A stretch of DNA of 64,000 nucleotides from Candidatus Electrothrix aestuarii (GTDB taxonomy: Bacteria; Desulfobacterota; Desulfobulbia; Desulfobulbales; Desulfobulbaceae): the NCBI GenBank assembly GCA_032595685.2, contig CP159373.1:1881001-1945000 (forward strand), given 5' to 3'. The notes under the pieces were generated by a model. It was not told the origin of the DNA. It did no database searches and worked only from the letters and a program-made list of their open reading frames with translations. Each line of letters begins with the position of its first letter. Position 1 is the stretch's first letter. Both the position numbers and the translations under genes were made by a program. Shown here in pieces: positions 1 to 9,145 of the stretch.

Positions 1-734
1 ATGAAACGCCCTCCTTTCCCAACGAAATCGTGGCGACCGTAGAGCAACAGCAGGTCACTATCTTTGCCAGTGTACCTGCCCATTATCGAGTATTGCGAGA
101 AAGGGATGTGAATCTGCGTCTGGCCTTTTCTTCTGCTGGCATGCTGGAAGAAAAAGATAATGCGGCCTTCTGTCGTTTTCATCCTGCGGGAGTGATAGAG
201 GTCTATGGATCTACAGAAACTGGAGGTATTGCCACACGCAATAGGCATCAGGGCGAAGAGTTTTTTACGCCATTCTCAACTATTGACTGGAAGGTCGTTC
301 AGGAGCGTCTGGCTGTACGATCACCCTATATCTCACCTGATCTACCTGTTGATGAGCAGGGGTTCTTTCTCGCCAATGACCGAGTCAAGGCGGAGGATGC
401 TCAAGGATTTTTCCTCAAAGGAAGAAGCGATGCTGTGGTCAAGGTTGGTGGAAAACGGGTGGATCTTGATGAAATTACAACACTTATTAAAAAAGAAGCC
501 TGTGTGACCGACTGCATAACTACTGCTCTGCCTGAGCCTGGTGGACGTGGTCAACGCATTGCCACCTTGATTCAGGGAGAGGGAATTAATAAGGAGCAGA
601 TCAAAAAGATACTTGAAAATTCGCTGGAGTCCTATGCTCTTCCCCGTCTGATCAAAATCGTGGCTTCCCTTCCTGTGAAGCAGAACGGAAAATACGACTG
701 GCCTGCTCTTCTTCGAGTGCTTGAAGAAGAATGA
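1..734 (+). CDS. AMP-forming acyl-CoA synthetase / AMP-ligase, C-terminal part (5' truncated by window)
   Basis: This is the C-terminal portion of an ANL-superfamily adenylating enzyme, which activates a carboxylic acid as acyl-AMP and normally passes it to CoA or a carrier protein. The reading frame stays open to the left edge of the window, so the GTG at 30 is internal and the true start lies outside. Visible family motifs are YGSTETGG (the A5 motif), GFFLKGRSDAVVKVGGKRVD (the A8 hinge) and LPVKQNGKYDW near the C-terminus, which carries the lysine expected to catalyse adenylation. The next gene downstream on the same strand is a fused fatty-acid-kinase-like protein, so a fatty or hydroxy-acid substrate is plausible. 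The substrate cannot be read from this fragment. Confidence 0.85.
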   Translation, partial: ETPSFPNEIVATVEQQQVTIFASVPAHYRVLRERDVNLRLAFSSAGMLEEKDNAAFCRFHPAGVIEVYGSTETGGIATRNRHQGEEFFTPFSTIDWKVVQERLAVRSPYISPDLPVDEQGFFLANDRVKAEDAQGFFLKGRSDAVVKVGGKRVDLDEITTLIKKEACVTDCITTALPEPGGRGQRIATLIQGEGINKEQIKKILENSLESYALPRLIKIVASLPVKQNGKYDWPALLRVLEEE

Positions 735-851
735 GTTGTAGGTGCTGCTTGTTTTCTGGGTAGGTGATGTGGTGTTTTGTGCGAAATGTTCGAGTATATT
801 ATACCGTTTTAATCCGCAGACTGCATTTTCGACAAGGATCCAGGACGTCTA

Positions 852-2645
852 ATGGAAGAACTTCACTCCTCATTTGCCGCTGGTTATGCCTGCCTTGCTG
901 CTTGGTCTGATCTGCTGGACCAAATTAATGTTTTTCCGGTAGCAGATGGTGATACAGGTACGAACCTCCGCATAAGCTTAATCCCCTTGCGCGACTCTGA
1001 GCAAGATGGTAAAAATATCCGTATACTGCTGACTCGTGGGGCTATAGGTAACTCTGGAAATATCGCCGTTGCCTTTTTTCGGGAGTTGTTCCTGGCTGAA
1101 CAGATGAGCGATTTAGCTGGACAGGCAGCCATTGGTCGAGAAAAGGCTTGGCAAGCTGTGGCTGCTCCCTGCAAGGGCACCATGCTTTCCGTCTTTGACT
1201 CTCTTGCCAAAAATCTCACTCCACATGCCCTCTCTGATCTCTCTTCTCTTTATTCTTTGGTTCTTCCTGAGCTGCAAAAAGCGGTTCGTTCCACGCCTGA
1301 ATATCTCCCCGCCTTGAAAAAGGCCGGGGTCGTCGATGCCGGAGCCCTCGGGATGTACATCTATTTTGAGGGCTTTCTCCGATCCCTGACTGATCAAGCA
1401 GGTAAAGCAGATTCGGTTCTTTCTGTCTTCCGTGGTCAGCTGGATATTCAGCGTTCTTTTTTGCAGCCAAAGAGTACAGAGCCTACTGATAGCCTTCAGG
1501 GAAAACAATACTGTGTGGATGCAGTCCTTCGGAAGGAAGTGCAAGAAACCAGCTCTGAAAATCACGAGCAGAGTATTAGTGATACTCTTCGTGACATGGG
1601 AGAGAGCGTGGTTGTGCTTGAAGACGAGTCACAACTGAAGGTACATATCCACACGGATGAGCCGGAACAGCTTCGCCAGAAGATTTCAGCCCTTGGTACA
1701 GTCATTCACTGGGATGCTGAGGAGATGAAAGAGTCTCTGGGCGTTTCCAGTAACAGTAAAGAGGGGCTAGGGTCAGGGATTTCTCCCGCAAAAGATTCAT
1801 CCTACCATATTTTTACCGATGCTGCAGGCTCGTTAACCAGAGATATTGCTGCCCAGTACGGCATTACGCTTTTAGATAGCTATATTGTTGCCGATGAGAA
1901 GGTTCGTCCAGAAAGTCTTTGTGACCCAGCAGAAATTTATTTAAGGCAACGAGAAGGCTCCAGAGTCAGCACTGCCCAAGCCTCCTCTTTTGAGCGCTAT
2001 CAACACTACGCAAGCCTTATTCAGCAATTCGGCCCCTGCCTGTATCTTTCTGTGGGCTCAGCCTTTACTGGTAATTATGCCGCAGCGATGGCTTGGAAAA
2101 AAGAGCATGACCGGAACAACCTGCTTACGGTAGTAGATACAGGTACTGCCTCTGGGCGTCTTGCTCTGATCGCGCTCCTGACATCTCGGTATATGCAACA
2201 AGGGAGTAAATCAGATGAGGTGCTTTCTTATCTCCGTATCCTCATGAAAGAATGCCGAGAATATGTCTTTATTGATGAATTGAAATATTTAGTTGCCGGA
2301 GGAAGGATCTCCAAGGCTGGAGGATTTTTCGGTGATCTGTTTGGCGTCAAGCCTGTCATCAGTCCGATTAATAATATCGTGCAGAAGATGGGGATTGCTC
2401 GTAGCAGAAAGGGGCAGCTCGCCTTTGCCTTGGAAAAATTAAAGAAGCAGGTTGGGCCTGCTGCTCATCCGTTGATCCTACTTCAGTACTCGGATAATGA
2501 GGACTGGCTACGAGAATTCGTGCTTCAAGCAATTCAGGAGTTATTGCCAGCGGCGGAAATTATACTCACGCCCCTCTCGTTAAGCTCAGGGGTACACATG
2601 GGGCCTGGAACTTGGGCAATGGCCTTTGCCCCGAAATCGCTGTAA
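852..2645 (+). CDS. DhaL/DAK2 - DegV fusion protein (FakA-FakB-like fatty acid kinase)
   Basis: The 597-residue protein joins two halves that are separate proteins in Firmicutes. The N-terminal half is a DhaL/DAK2 nucleotide-binding domain with the Mg-binding signature FPVADGDTGTN, a GNSG turn, GTMLSV and GVVDAGALG. It is followed by a FakA-like middle/C domain containing LKVHIHTDEP. From about residue 320 a DegV (EDD-fold, FakB-type) fatty-acid-binding domain follows, with IFTDAAGSL, SVGSAFTGNY, VVDTGTASG and KYLVAGGRISK. In the known system FakA phosphorylates a fatty acid held by FakB to give acyl phosphate for phospholipid synthesis. Fatty-acid phosphorylation here is inferred from the domains. 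The ATG at 852 is preceded by an AGGA-like site, and an AMP-ligase gene lies upstream on the same strand. Confidence 0.88.
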   Translation: MEELHSSFAAGYACLAAWSDLLDQINVFPVADGDTGTNLRISLIPLRDSEQDGKNIRILLTRGAIGNSGNIAVAFFRELFLAEQMSDLAGQAAIGREKAWQAVAAPCKGTMLSVFDSLAKNLTPHALSDLSSLYSLVLPELQKAVRSTPEYLPALKKAGVVDAGALGMYIYFEGFLRSLTDQAGKADSVLSVFRGQLDIQRSFLQPKSTEPTDSLQGKQYCVDAVLRKEVQETSSENHEQSISDTLRDMGESVVVLEDESQLKVHIHTDEPEQLRQKISALGTVIHWDAEEMKESLGVSSNSKEGLGSGISPAKDSSYHIFTDAAGSLTRDIAAQYGITLLDSYIVADEKVRPESLCDPAEIYLRQREGSRVSTAQASSFERYQHYASLIQQFGPCLYLSVGSAFTGNYAAAMAWKKEHDRNNLLTVVDTGTASGRLALIALLTSRYMQQGSKSDEVLSYLRILMKECREYVFIDELKYLVAGGRISKAGGFFGDLFGVKPVISPINNIVQKMGIARSRKGQLAFALEKLKKQVGPAAHPLILLQYSDNEDWLREFVLQAIQELLPAAEIILTPLSLSSGVHMGPGTWAMAFAPKSL

Positions 2646-2681
2646 CAAAAGAACTGAAGTGGCTCGAGCAAAAAAAATGAA

Positions 2682-2705
2682 ACGGGGCAGGAACTCCTGC
2701 CCCGT
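2682..2705 (-). terminator. Rho-independent terminator of the DUF1641/SQR operon
   Basis: A 10-bp perfect GC-rich stem (2682-2691 with 2696-2705) has a four-base loop. Read on the minus strand it is followed by TTTCATTTTTTT. A second small hairpin (2730-2737 with 2743-2750) overlaps the 3' end of the DUF1641 gene. The main hairpin sits between convergent genes and may also stop the upstream plus-strand gene, though no T-run follows in that direction. Confidence 0.75.
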
Positions 2706-2744
2706 ATGGAGAAAAATAGATGAAAACTAGGCTGAGCTTAAGGC

Positions 2745-3482
2745 TCAGCCCTGTTTATGAAGTTGAGAAGGCTGTTTCAGAACCGACATAACAGCAGCCA
2801 GTTCCAGCATTACACCAAGTCCTTCCTGTACTTCGGGACGTTTCATGGCAGACATCATGCCGAAAATTCCGGTTACCGGCTTAATTTCTTCAAAATTAAT
2901 TGCCTTTACCCTGGTGCAGGCCCGTTCTCCGATCTCCATTAATTGTTCAATGTCGTCAAACAGACCGCGTTGTTTGAGACTCTCCAGCCGCTCAATGACA
3001 TCGTCAATGACTGGTCCGCTCAACTCGGTGACATCGCGTTTCATATCCATAACGGAGCCGAGTAGCTTCATCATTTCGGCCATATTCGCCATATTAAGGA
3101 TAAACTGCCTGAGCAACTCCTGCAGATTTTCTCCCTCAAAGCCCTGGAGAGCTGTGTGCAGGCGACGGGTCAGCTCATGAAACATATCATGGCTGTACGG
3201 CTCAAAATCCCTTTTAAAGTCCATAACCTTATTCAGGGTTTTAACGGCCTCGGCAATATTGGCACTGGATGCCAGAGACTGGCCGACCATTTCTCCGACA
3301 TCTTCCAGTTCTACATTTTTATCCAGACCACTCAGACGTGCTGTGGCCTCATGGACCATAGAGTGGACTAAGGGCTCCAACTCCTGCTTCAGTTCCACAT
3401 AGGGCCTGACAGCGCGTTTGGCTTCCCGCACTTCCTCGGTGAGTTCATCGAGGCGGGCGAGAATTTTTTCTTCATTGGTCAT
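2745..3482 (-). CDS. DUF1641 family protein (partner of sulfide:quinone oxidoreductase)
   Basis: This is a 245-residue soluble, strongly helical protein without signal peptide or membrane segment. Its C-terminal part (MSAMKRPEVQEGLGVMLEL) is the typical DUF1641 sequence. Two internal stretches resemble each other (VKTLNKVMDFKRDFEP and MKLLGSVMDMKRDVTE), suggesting an internal duplication of a helical unit. DUF1641 genes are repeatedly found next to sulfide:quinone oxidoreductases, and here the gene follows the SQR gene by 11 bases on the same strand, so the two are almost certainly cotranscribed. Its biochemical role is not established. A support or anchoring role for SQR is inference from context only. 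Confidence 0.85.
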   Translation of the reverse strand: MTNEEKILARLDELTEEVREAKRAVRPYVELKQELEPLVHSMVHEATARLSGLDKNVELEDVGEMVGQSLASSANIAEAVKTLNKVMDFKRDFEPYSHDMFHELTRRLHTALQGFEGENLQELLRQFILNMANMAEMMKLLGSVMDMKRDVTELSGPVIDDVIERLESLKQRGLFDDIEQLMEIGERACTRVKAINFEEIKPVTGIFGMMSAMKRPEVQEGLGVMLELAAVMSVLKQPSQLHKQG

Positions 3483-3493
3483 GATGCTCTCCC

Positions 3494-4723
3494 TTATTCC
3501 TGAACTTTACCCGCAAGAGACATCTGGGCCTCAAGCGGCAACTCCTCGCCGGTCAGCAGTTTGTTCCAGTATATCCATTTAAACATCATCTTACCCCAAT
3601 GGTTAGCTTTGGTATCACCAAGAAGGGTAAATGGTCCGAGGCCAGGAAGGGGGAACTTACCAGGCAGGGGCTCGTATTCATAGTTGAAGTCGATAAGAGA
3701 GGCCTTGCCAAAGCCAGTCTCGATAAAGCAGTTGGAGTGACCATCGTAATCTGGTCGAACAGGCTCACCGTCGATCTCGCGCATGAAATTCTCGACCATG
3801 ATCTCAGCAGAAAAATGGGCAACGGAACCTGCCTTGGAAGTAGGAATGGTGGTGGTGTCACCGAGCACGTACATGTTCTCGTGCGCTTCTGCCTGCAAGG
3901 TGTGATTATTTGTTTTAACGTAACCTACTTCATCCATAGCGATCTCAGAATTGACTAGATAACGCGCTCCTACATTAGGTGGGATGGAAACCAGCAGATC
4001 CCACTCAATTTCATCGCCAGAAGCAGAAATTAATTTATTATTTTCGCAGTCAACCTCAGCAAGGATAAAGTCTGCTGTAACCTTGATGTTTTTATCCTGC
4101 ATCATTTTGGTAAAGTAGGCAGAGGCCTTGGGCTTCGTAAAGGCTCCGGTCATTGGGGTAACAAATTGGATTTCTATATCATCACGTACCCCACGCTCGG
4201 TAAAATACCAGTCGGCAAGATAGACGAACTCCAATGGAGCAACTGGGCATTTATACGGGAATTCAGCAATGTCCAGAACCATCTTGCCGCTCTTGAAGCT
4301 ACGTAGCTTCTTTTCCAGGTTTATGGCTCCTTCCAGGGTATAAAAGTCAAAGATTTTGGTCTGCCAGCCGTCCATCATGCCTGGAATTTCTTCCGGGGCC
4401 AAGCCCACACCTGTACAAACGATGATTTTGTCATATTCGTATTTGCCAGCTGTCGTTTCAACTACTTGTGCCTCTTTGTCGACAGCGATAATTTCATCCA
4501 CGACAAAATTAACGCCCTTGCTAATAAACTCGCTACGAGTACGGACAATTTCTTCCGGCTTATACATGCCAAAGGGGATAAAGATCAGGCCGGGCTGATA
4601 AATATGTTTGTCATCTTTATCAATGATCGTGATTGACCATTCGTCACGATTCAGTTTTTTGCGCAAATTGTTTGCAACCATTGTTCCTGCACAACCCGCT
4701 CCAAGAATAACCAACTTTTTCAT
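3494..4723 (-). CDS. sqr: Sulfide:quinone oxidoreductase family flavoprotein
   Basis: This 409-residue FAD enzyme is predicted to oxidise sulfide and reduce membrane quinone. The N-terminal VILGAGCAGTMVAN is the dinucleotide-binding fold, IIVCTGVG and MYVLGDTTTIP are further FAD-contact motifs, and the C-terminal region is amphipathic as in SQRs that sit on the membrane. Cys159 (FPYKCPVAP) and Cys332 (SNCFIETG) fall where the two redox-active cysteines of SQR lie, which favours SQR over NADH dehydrogenase II. The CFIETG form resembles the type III/IV branches more than type I, but a tree would be needed. A strong AAAGGAG site precedes the ATG. DUF1641 follows in the same operon. Confidence 0.87.
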   Translation of the reverse strand: MKKLVILGAGCAGTMVANNLRKKLNRDEWSITIIDKDDKHIYQPGLIFIPFGMYKPEEIVRTRSEFISKGVNFVVDEIIAVDKEAQVVETTAGKYEYDKIIVCTGVGLAPEEIPGMMDGWQTKIFDFYTLEGAINLEKKLRSFKSGKMVLDIAEFPYKCPVAPLEFVYLADWYFTERGVRDDIEIQFVTPMTGAFTKPKASAYFTKMMQDKNIKVTADFILAEVDCENNKLISASGDEIEWDLLVSIPPNVGARYLVNSEIAMDEVGYVKTNNHTLQAEAHENMYVLGDTTTIPTSKAGSVAHFSAEIMVENFMREIDGEPVRPDYDGHSNCFIETGFGKASLIDFNYEYEPLPGKFPLPGLGPFTLLGDTKANHWGKMMFKWIYWNKLLTGEELPLEAQMSLAGKVQE

Positions 4724-5777
4724 CGTTCATCTCTCCTTTGAGACTTCTGTTCGTAGACCGGTCAATACTATCAACCTGATTTGACTGCATTTGGATGCAG
4801 GTGCCGAGAATATCTTTACCTCAAGCCCTGAATCCGCTTCACAGAATTTTTTGAAGCTAAAAAATGAAGTACCACAAAGATTAATATTGGTCAATAAAGA
4901 AATTTACCACTTAGTGGTATTTTTTGTTGATTACAGGTTTGGCATAGCCTTCTGTCTGGCCTTGGTAATACAGATTATCCTTTGTGCGGTAAGGAAATTT
5001 CTCGGAATAGAAAGAGTCTGTATTTGAAAAATGCAGACGTTGAAGTGATAGAGGACGAAAAGAGGAGGAGGTCTGGTAAATCTCTGCCTAATGTGTGAAG
5101 GCAATTAATAAAACTCAGGAGCCCTGCTGTGAAACTCGACCTGCTGGCCCTATTAATTGCCCTCTTAAATATTTGATACCATATTTTAGCATTCTTTTAA
5201 AGATATTTTTTCGAAAATACAATATGTTGCAAGGTGTGCACAAGGCGTTTTTTGTGTAAAAAATATACAGAGCCTACGCTAAGGTTTGTTTTGCTCATGT
5301 AGTTCATAGAGGCCGGGCAGGAGTATCTCTTCTCGATACGTTGAGCGCTGATTTTATTTTGTCATAGCCTCTGCTCAGGGGCGGGTATTAATTTCTTGAC
5401 AAGAATATAGCCTCGTTTTACGGTGCCGAAAAGCATGGATAAACGTTTGTTTATGTTCTTTTGATTGTTATAGAGTGTTATGTGCCCTTGCTCGTTGCGT
5501 ATTTTTTCAATACCGCTGCTCCACGAGTGTTTGACGCCTATATGAAATTGAAATCAGCAACAGGGCTGGTTGGTTGTTTTGTCAATTTTGATGATTTGTG
5601 AGTGATTTTAGAAAAAATATGGGCATTAAGGTGATTTCTTGTACACATGCCTATTAAAAAGGTGCCTGATCGTCTAAGATAAGAATATAGCTCACCAGGA
5701 AGATAGAGGCAGAGCTAGCTTTCCTTCCAGTTTTTGTCTGCAAGCATTTTTATTCGATCAGCGAGAAAAGATATATT
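4724..5777. other. Gene-free kilobase between divergent sqr and symporter genes
   Basis: No convincing gene is present. The longest open frame here (4791-5027, plus) has no family resemblance or good ribosome site. The stretch must contain the promoters of the leftward sqr operon and the rightward symporter gene. It also holds a small perfect repeat CTGCAT-TTGG-ATGCAG at 4785-4800 just upstream of sqr, and a larger inverted repeat at 5100-5161 that is listed separately. The base composition is AT-rich compared with flanking genes. Confidence 0.6.
5100..5161. repeat. Long-armed inverted repeat / candidate structured RNA
   Basis: GGCAATTAATA at 5100-5110 pairs perfectly with TATTAATTGCC at 5151-5161 across a 40-base loop. 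The loop itself can form a short inner hairpin (CAGG-AGC-CCTG). It lies in the gene-free interval between sqr and the symporter. It could be part of a small RNA, a protein-binding site pair or a remnant of a small mobile repeat; nothing in the sequence decides between these. Confidence 0.4.
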
Positions 5778-7049
5778 ATGGAGAACAAGAAGTACTTCGT
5801 ACCCGCCTATATTTTGGGCGCTATAATAATAGCCATTGTTTTTGCTCTCGCTTTTCCACGCATAGCAGTGCGCTTTCATATTGGCGGTGAAGTTTTTCTT
5901 AAGCTGCTGAAAATGCTTGTTGTCCCACTTGTGATGTCGAGCGTGATGAGTGCTATTCTCGAGTTGGGAGATATCCGTAAACTTGGTCGTTCAGGGTGTG
6001 CCACGGTTTGCTATTATGTTTTAACAAGTGCTGTGGCGGCTTTTGTTGGGCTTGTCTTGGTAAATATTATTCAGCCAGGCTCTGGGGCTATTGATCAACA
6101 GACCTTGGATACTATTGCCGCGCAGGGAGCAAGCAATCAGTATAATGATGCAGGTATTGGAGCGATATTAAAGAATCTCGTTCTGATGTTCCTTACAGAT
6201 AATCTTTTCTCCTCAGCTGCCAATACGGATCTCCTGCCACTTATTGTTTTTTCTGTAATATTTGCCGGGATATTAACGACTATGAACAGTCGTGTTGAAA
6301 CTGTCAAAAGCAGTATTCGGGAGATAAATAATGCTCTGATATCTTTTGTGCTCCTTCTGATGAAAATAGCCCCTCTTGGTATCTTTTGTCTGGTTGCCTC
6401 TCGATTTGGTGAGGCCCAAGCAGAGGGAGAACTTTTTCAGGTAATACATCAGGTAGGTAAGTATACCTTAACTGTTGTGATAGGTTTAGGAGTTCATGCC
6501 TTTGTTACTCTCTCTGCAGTTCTCTATGCCTTTACCAGAAGGAATCCGATCCAGTTTATGTGCCAAATGGCACCAGCTTTGTTAACAGCTTTTTCCACCG
6601 CAAGTTCTTCAGCAACGTTGCCCGTGACAATGGAAGCGGCAAGAGACAGAGCAGGGCTCTCAAGACGATCTGTGGACTTTGTCTTGCCGCTTGGCGCAAC
6701 CATTAATATGGATGGAACAGCACTTTATGAAGCTGTTGCTGCTATTTTTATCGCTCAGGCCATAGGTGTTGAATTAACTCTCAGTGCCCAGTTGACGGTA
6801 GCAATTACAGCAACGCTCGCTGCAATCGGAGCCGCCGGAATCCCCGAAGCAGGACTGGTTACTATGCTTATAGTTCTTAATGCAGTTGGCTTGCCACCTG
6901 AATATATCGGTCTGATTTTATCCGTAGATTGGCTCCTTGATCGCTTTCGTACAACAGTCAATGTCTTTGGTGATACTGTTGGCGCAGCTATTCTCGAAAG
7001 AACATTTCCAGAGGAAAAAACGGAAGAAATTGTTTCCCCCCAGCCCTGA
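5778..7049 (+). CDS. Dicarboxylate/amino acid:cation symporter (DAACS/GltP-DctA family)
   Basis: This 423-residue multi-pass inner-membrane carrier takes up dicarboxylates or acidic amino acids with sodium or protons. The family's core is intact: the serine-rich re-entrant loop FSTASSSATLPVT, the substrate-site segment NMDGTALYEAVAAIFIAQ, the second loop AIGAAGIPEAG, and the D-R-x-x-T-x-x-N element in LLDRFRTTVNVFGD that binds the substrate carboxylate and cation. The length fits the family. The gene stands alone with about 140 bases to the next gene. For a sulfate-reducer-like bacterium, uptake of C4-dicarboxylates or glutamate is the likely role; the exact substrate is not readable. Confidence 0.92.
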   Translation: MENKKYFVPAYILGAIIIAIVFALAFPRIAVRFHIGGEVFLKLLKMLVVPLVMSSVMSAILELGDIRKLGRSGCATVCYYVLTSAVAAFVGLVLVNIIQPGSGAIDQQTLDTIAAQGASNQYNDAGIGAILKNLVLMFLTDNLFSSAANTDLLPLIVFSVIFAGILTTMNSRVETVKSSIREINNALISFVLLLMKIAPLGIFCLVASRFGEAQAEGELFQVIHQVGKYTLTVVIGLGVHAFVTLSAVLYAFTRRNPIQFMCQMAPALLTAFSTASSSATLPVTMEAARDRAGLSRRSVDFVLPLGATINMDGTALYEAVAAIFIAQAIGVELTLSAQLTVAITATLAAIGAAGIPEAGLVTMLIVLNAVGLPPEYIGLILSVDWLLDRFRTTVNVFGDTVGAAILERTFPEEKTEEIVSPQP

Positions 7050-7190
7050 TTTCCTGTCCAAGAGTCCGTTTCTACGTTTATCACTTGCCACATTCCCATT
7101 AATGCCTATAATGTAGCAAATTACATTTTTATCAGATTATAGTATAGGTATCAGTTTTTTAACCTTTTGGAATATATTAAGGAATACACA

Positions 7191-7826
7191 ATGTCAGAAG
7201 AGCAGAAGCAAGTCTCTCTGGACACCGTTATTGGTGAGCTGGAGAAAATATGTGCAGAAAATCCTGAGAATATCATCGCTCATCATAAGCTCGGTTTGAT
7301 TTATCGTCAGGCTGGTCGCGTCGATGACGCTGTTCGTGAGTTGGAAAAGGCCATTGAGCTGGATGATCATTCCGTGGAAAGTTATATTAATCTTGGTGCT
7401 ATCTATTTTGATAAAGGTAATATTCCTAAGGCGCTAGAGCTGAACGAAAAGGCTCTTAAGATTACCCCGAAGATGGCGGAAGCCCATGTTAATATTGGCT
7501 TGATTCGTCAGGGTGAGGGAAAGCCTGACGAAGCCCTAGAGTGTTATGAGAAGGCTCTGCAAATTGACCCTCATCTGTTGACGGCATGGATTAATATGAC
7601 GTCAGTTTGTACTATGCTGGAACAGGATGATAAGGCGGTAGAATCTGCCCGTCAGGCTGTGACGCTGGAACCGGATAATGGGATGGCCCGGAATAATCTG
7701 GCTGTGGCCCTGTATTTCTTAGGATCCTATGAGGAAGCGAAGCGGAACATGGACAAGGCCAAGGAACTGGGATATGCGGTTGAGCCGCGTTTTGTTCAGG
7801 GGCTGGAAGCAAAATTGGCAGCATAA
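7191..7826 (+). CDS. Tetratricopeptide repeat protein
   Basis: The 211-residue cytoplasmic protein is made almost entirely of TPR units, with recurring A-x-x-x-L/Y-x-x-A-x-x-x-D/P patterns such as GRVDDAVRELEKAIELDD, GNIPKALELNEKALKITP and GKPDEALECYEKALQIDP. About five repeats are visible. TPRs form protein-binding scaffolds; no catalytic domain is present. I chose the ATG at 7191 because an AAGGA site precedes it by a proper spacing, in preference to the in-frame TTG at 7167. The stop overlaps the start of the following gene by one base (TAATG), so the two are translationally coupled. Confidence 0.88.
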   Translation: MSEEQKQVSLDTVIGELEKICAENPENIIAHHKLGLIYRQAGRVDDAVRELEKAIELDDHSVESYINLGAIYFDKGNIPKALELNEKALKITPKMAEAHVNIGLIRQGEGKPDEALECYEKALQIDPHLLTAWINMTSVCTMLEQDDKAVESARQAVTLEPDNGMARNNLAVALYFLGSYEEAKRNMDKAKELGYAVEPRFVQGLEAKLAA

Positions 7827-8968
7827 TGGCAGCAAAAAAACAAGCGAATACTCGTCCTTGGTGTCCGTTTTGCGGTATGGATGTAGGGCGTCCGGTGGAT
7901 GCCCCGCAACGCAAGATGACCGAGTTTCCTGTGGGTAGATGTGAGTGCGGAGCAGTGTATGTTTGCGATGCCACAGGGCATAATGTGGGCTCCGCAATGG
8001 TGGAATGTCTGGTCTACGCCTGCGGAGAGGAATGGGATCTGGCCTGGGAGCTCATCCCGGAGGATGACTACCTCACTGGTCGGGTGGAAGATTACGACGA
8101 TGTCACTCATCAGATTTGTCCTAAGAGGAACCTGGACGGTCGGGGAGTGCGGGGAGTGCTTTATTTTGTTCGCCTGCATAAGGATGTGGCAGAAATTGCT
8201 GATCGTTTTGCCAAGAAAAAGGAGCAGGAGGTCCAAAATGCATTCTCAGAAAGTGAGAGAGGTTCCCAAAACTCGATAATCCCTGAAGTGGAGCCTGCCC
8301 GTGATCCCAAACGGAAAAAGAAACGGGCATCCAAGACAATCGTCAAGCAATTAGCTGATGCCCAGGATATTGATGGGCTGCTGGATCTTTGTTTTGACGA
8401 TAAGCGTACCTTACGCTTTATGCAGCGCCTCCTCTATGAGCCAGACCCGGTGAAACGCTATAAAACGGCTTGGCTGATCGGACAGGTCTGTGCCCGGCTT
8501 TCTACCCGTGAACCTGCTCCGGTAGCAGATATGTTGCACAGGCTCTTTGAGGCCTGCTCAGACTCTGCTTCTATGCCGTGGGGCATGGTGGAGGCCATCG
8601 GGGCTATCATTTCCGCCCGGACGGATATCTACGGGGCCTTTACCCGACATCTGCTCAATTTTATGGATGATCAGGGAACCCAGGAGGCTGCCCTCTGGGG
8701 CCTGAGTGAAATTGCTGCCTCTCGGCCTGACCTCATTCGTAATACACCTTTTTACTCAACCTTTCATTTCTTGGAACACCATAACCCGGTGGTGCGCGGT
8801 TTGATGGCGCGTTTGCTGGGTCGCATTAAGGCCAAAGAGGCTATGTTTCAGATTATGGGCCTGCAAAAGGATGAGGCAGAGATTATCCTCTATGAGCAGG
8901 GTGATCCTGTCAAGATGACTGTGGCTGCTTTGGTGAAAGAAGCTGTAGCTGGGATGCAGGAGGCGTAG
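7826..8968 (+). CDS. Zinc-ribbon and HEAT-like protein, DVU0298-type
   Basis: A 380-residue cytoplasmic protein. The N-terminus carries a probable zinc ribbon (CPFCGMDVG ... CECGAVY). It is followed by a conserved region, a lysine-rich linker (KRKKKRASKT), and a C-terminal helical-repeat region (LLDLCFDDKRTLRFMQRLLY onward) of HEAT/PBS-lyase character with several R-x-L-G-R and A-x-W-L-I/L elements. I associate this architecture with the DVU0298 family of sulfate reducers, whose function is unknown. It is coupled by a one-base overlap to the upstream TPR gene, suggesting the two work together as a binding module. Family name from memory; the visible domains are the firmer part. Confidence 0.75.
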   Translation: MAAKKQANTRPWCPFCGMDVGRPVDAPQRKMTEFPVGRCECGAVYVCDATGHNVGSAMVECLVYACGEEWDLAWELIPEDDYLTGRVEDYDDVTHQICPKRNLDGRGVRGVLYFVRLHKDVAEIADRFAKKKEQEVQNAFSESERGSQNSIIPEVEPARDPKRKKKRASKTIVKQLADAQDIDGLLDLCFDDKRTLRFMQRLLYEPDPVKRYKTAWLIGQVCARLSTREPAPVADMLHRLFEACSDSASMPWGMVEAIGAIISARTDIYGAFTRHLLNFMDDQGTQEAALWGLSEIAASRPDLIRNTPFYSTFHFLEHHNPVVRGLMARLLGRIKAKEAMFQIMGLQKDEAEIILYEQGDPVKMTVAALVKEAVAGMQEA

Positions 8969-8993
8969 AAACTGCCCTCATAACGCATGATGT

Positions 8994-9030
8994 AAAAGGA
9001 TAGAGGGTAAGTTCTGGCCTCTATCCTTTT
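8994..9030 (+). terminator. Strong hairpin terminator after the TPR/HEAT operon
   Basis: AAAAGGATAGAGG (8994-9006) and CCTCTATCCTTTT (9018-9030) form a perfect 13-bp stem with an 11-base loop, 25 bases after the stop codon. The A-start and T-end of the stem provide the U-tract in either direction. Confidence 0.8.
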
Positions 9031-9145
9031 GCTGTGTTATCAGGCGATTCATTTCAAAAAGGATAAGTCTGCCTGATTTCTTTAGAAAACCTGCCGTGCG
9101 CTCCTTTCGTGGCGTGATTTTAAACAATTTGATCTCATTTAACCC

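Noticed and set aside
3494-4723. Assignment as type II NADH dehydrogenase
   Set aside because: The two cysteines at 159 and 332 and the DUF1641 neighbour favour sulfide:quinone oxidoreductase.
4791-5027. 78-residue open frame in the sqr-symporter interval
   Set aside because: No ribosome site, no recognisable motif and composition like noncoding AT-rich DNA.
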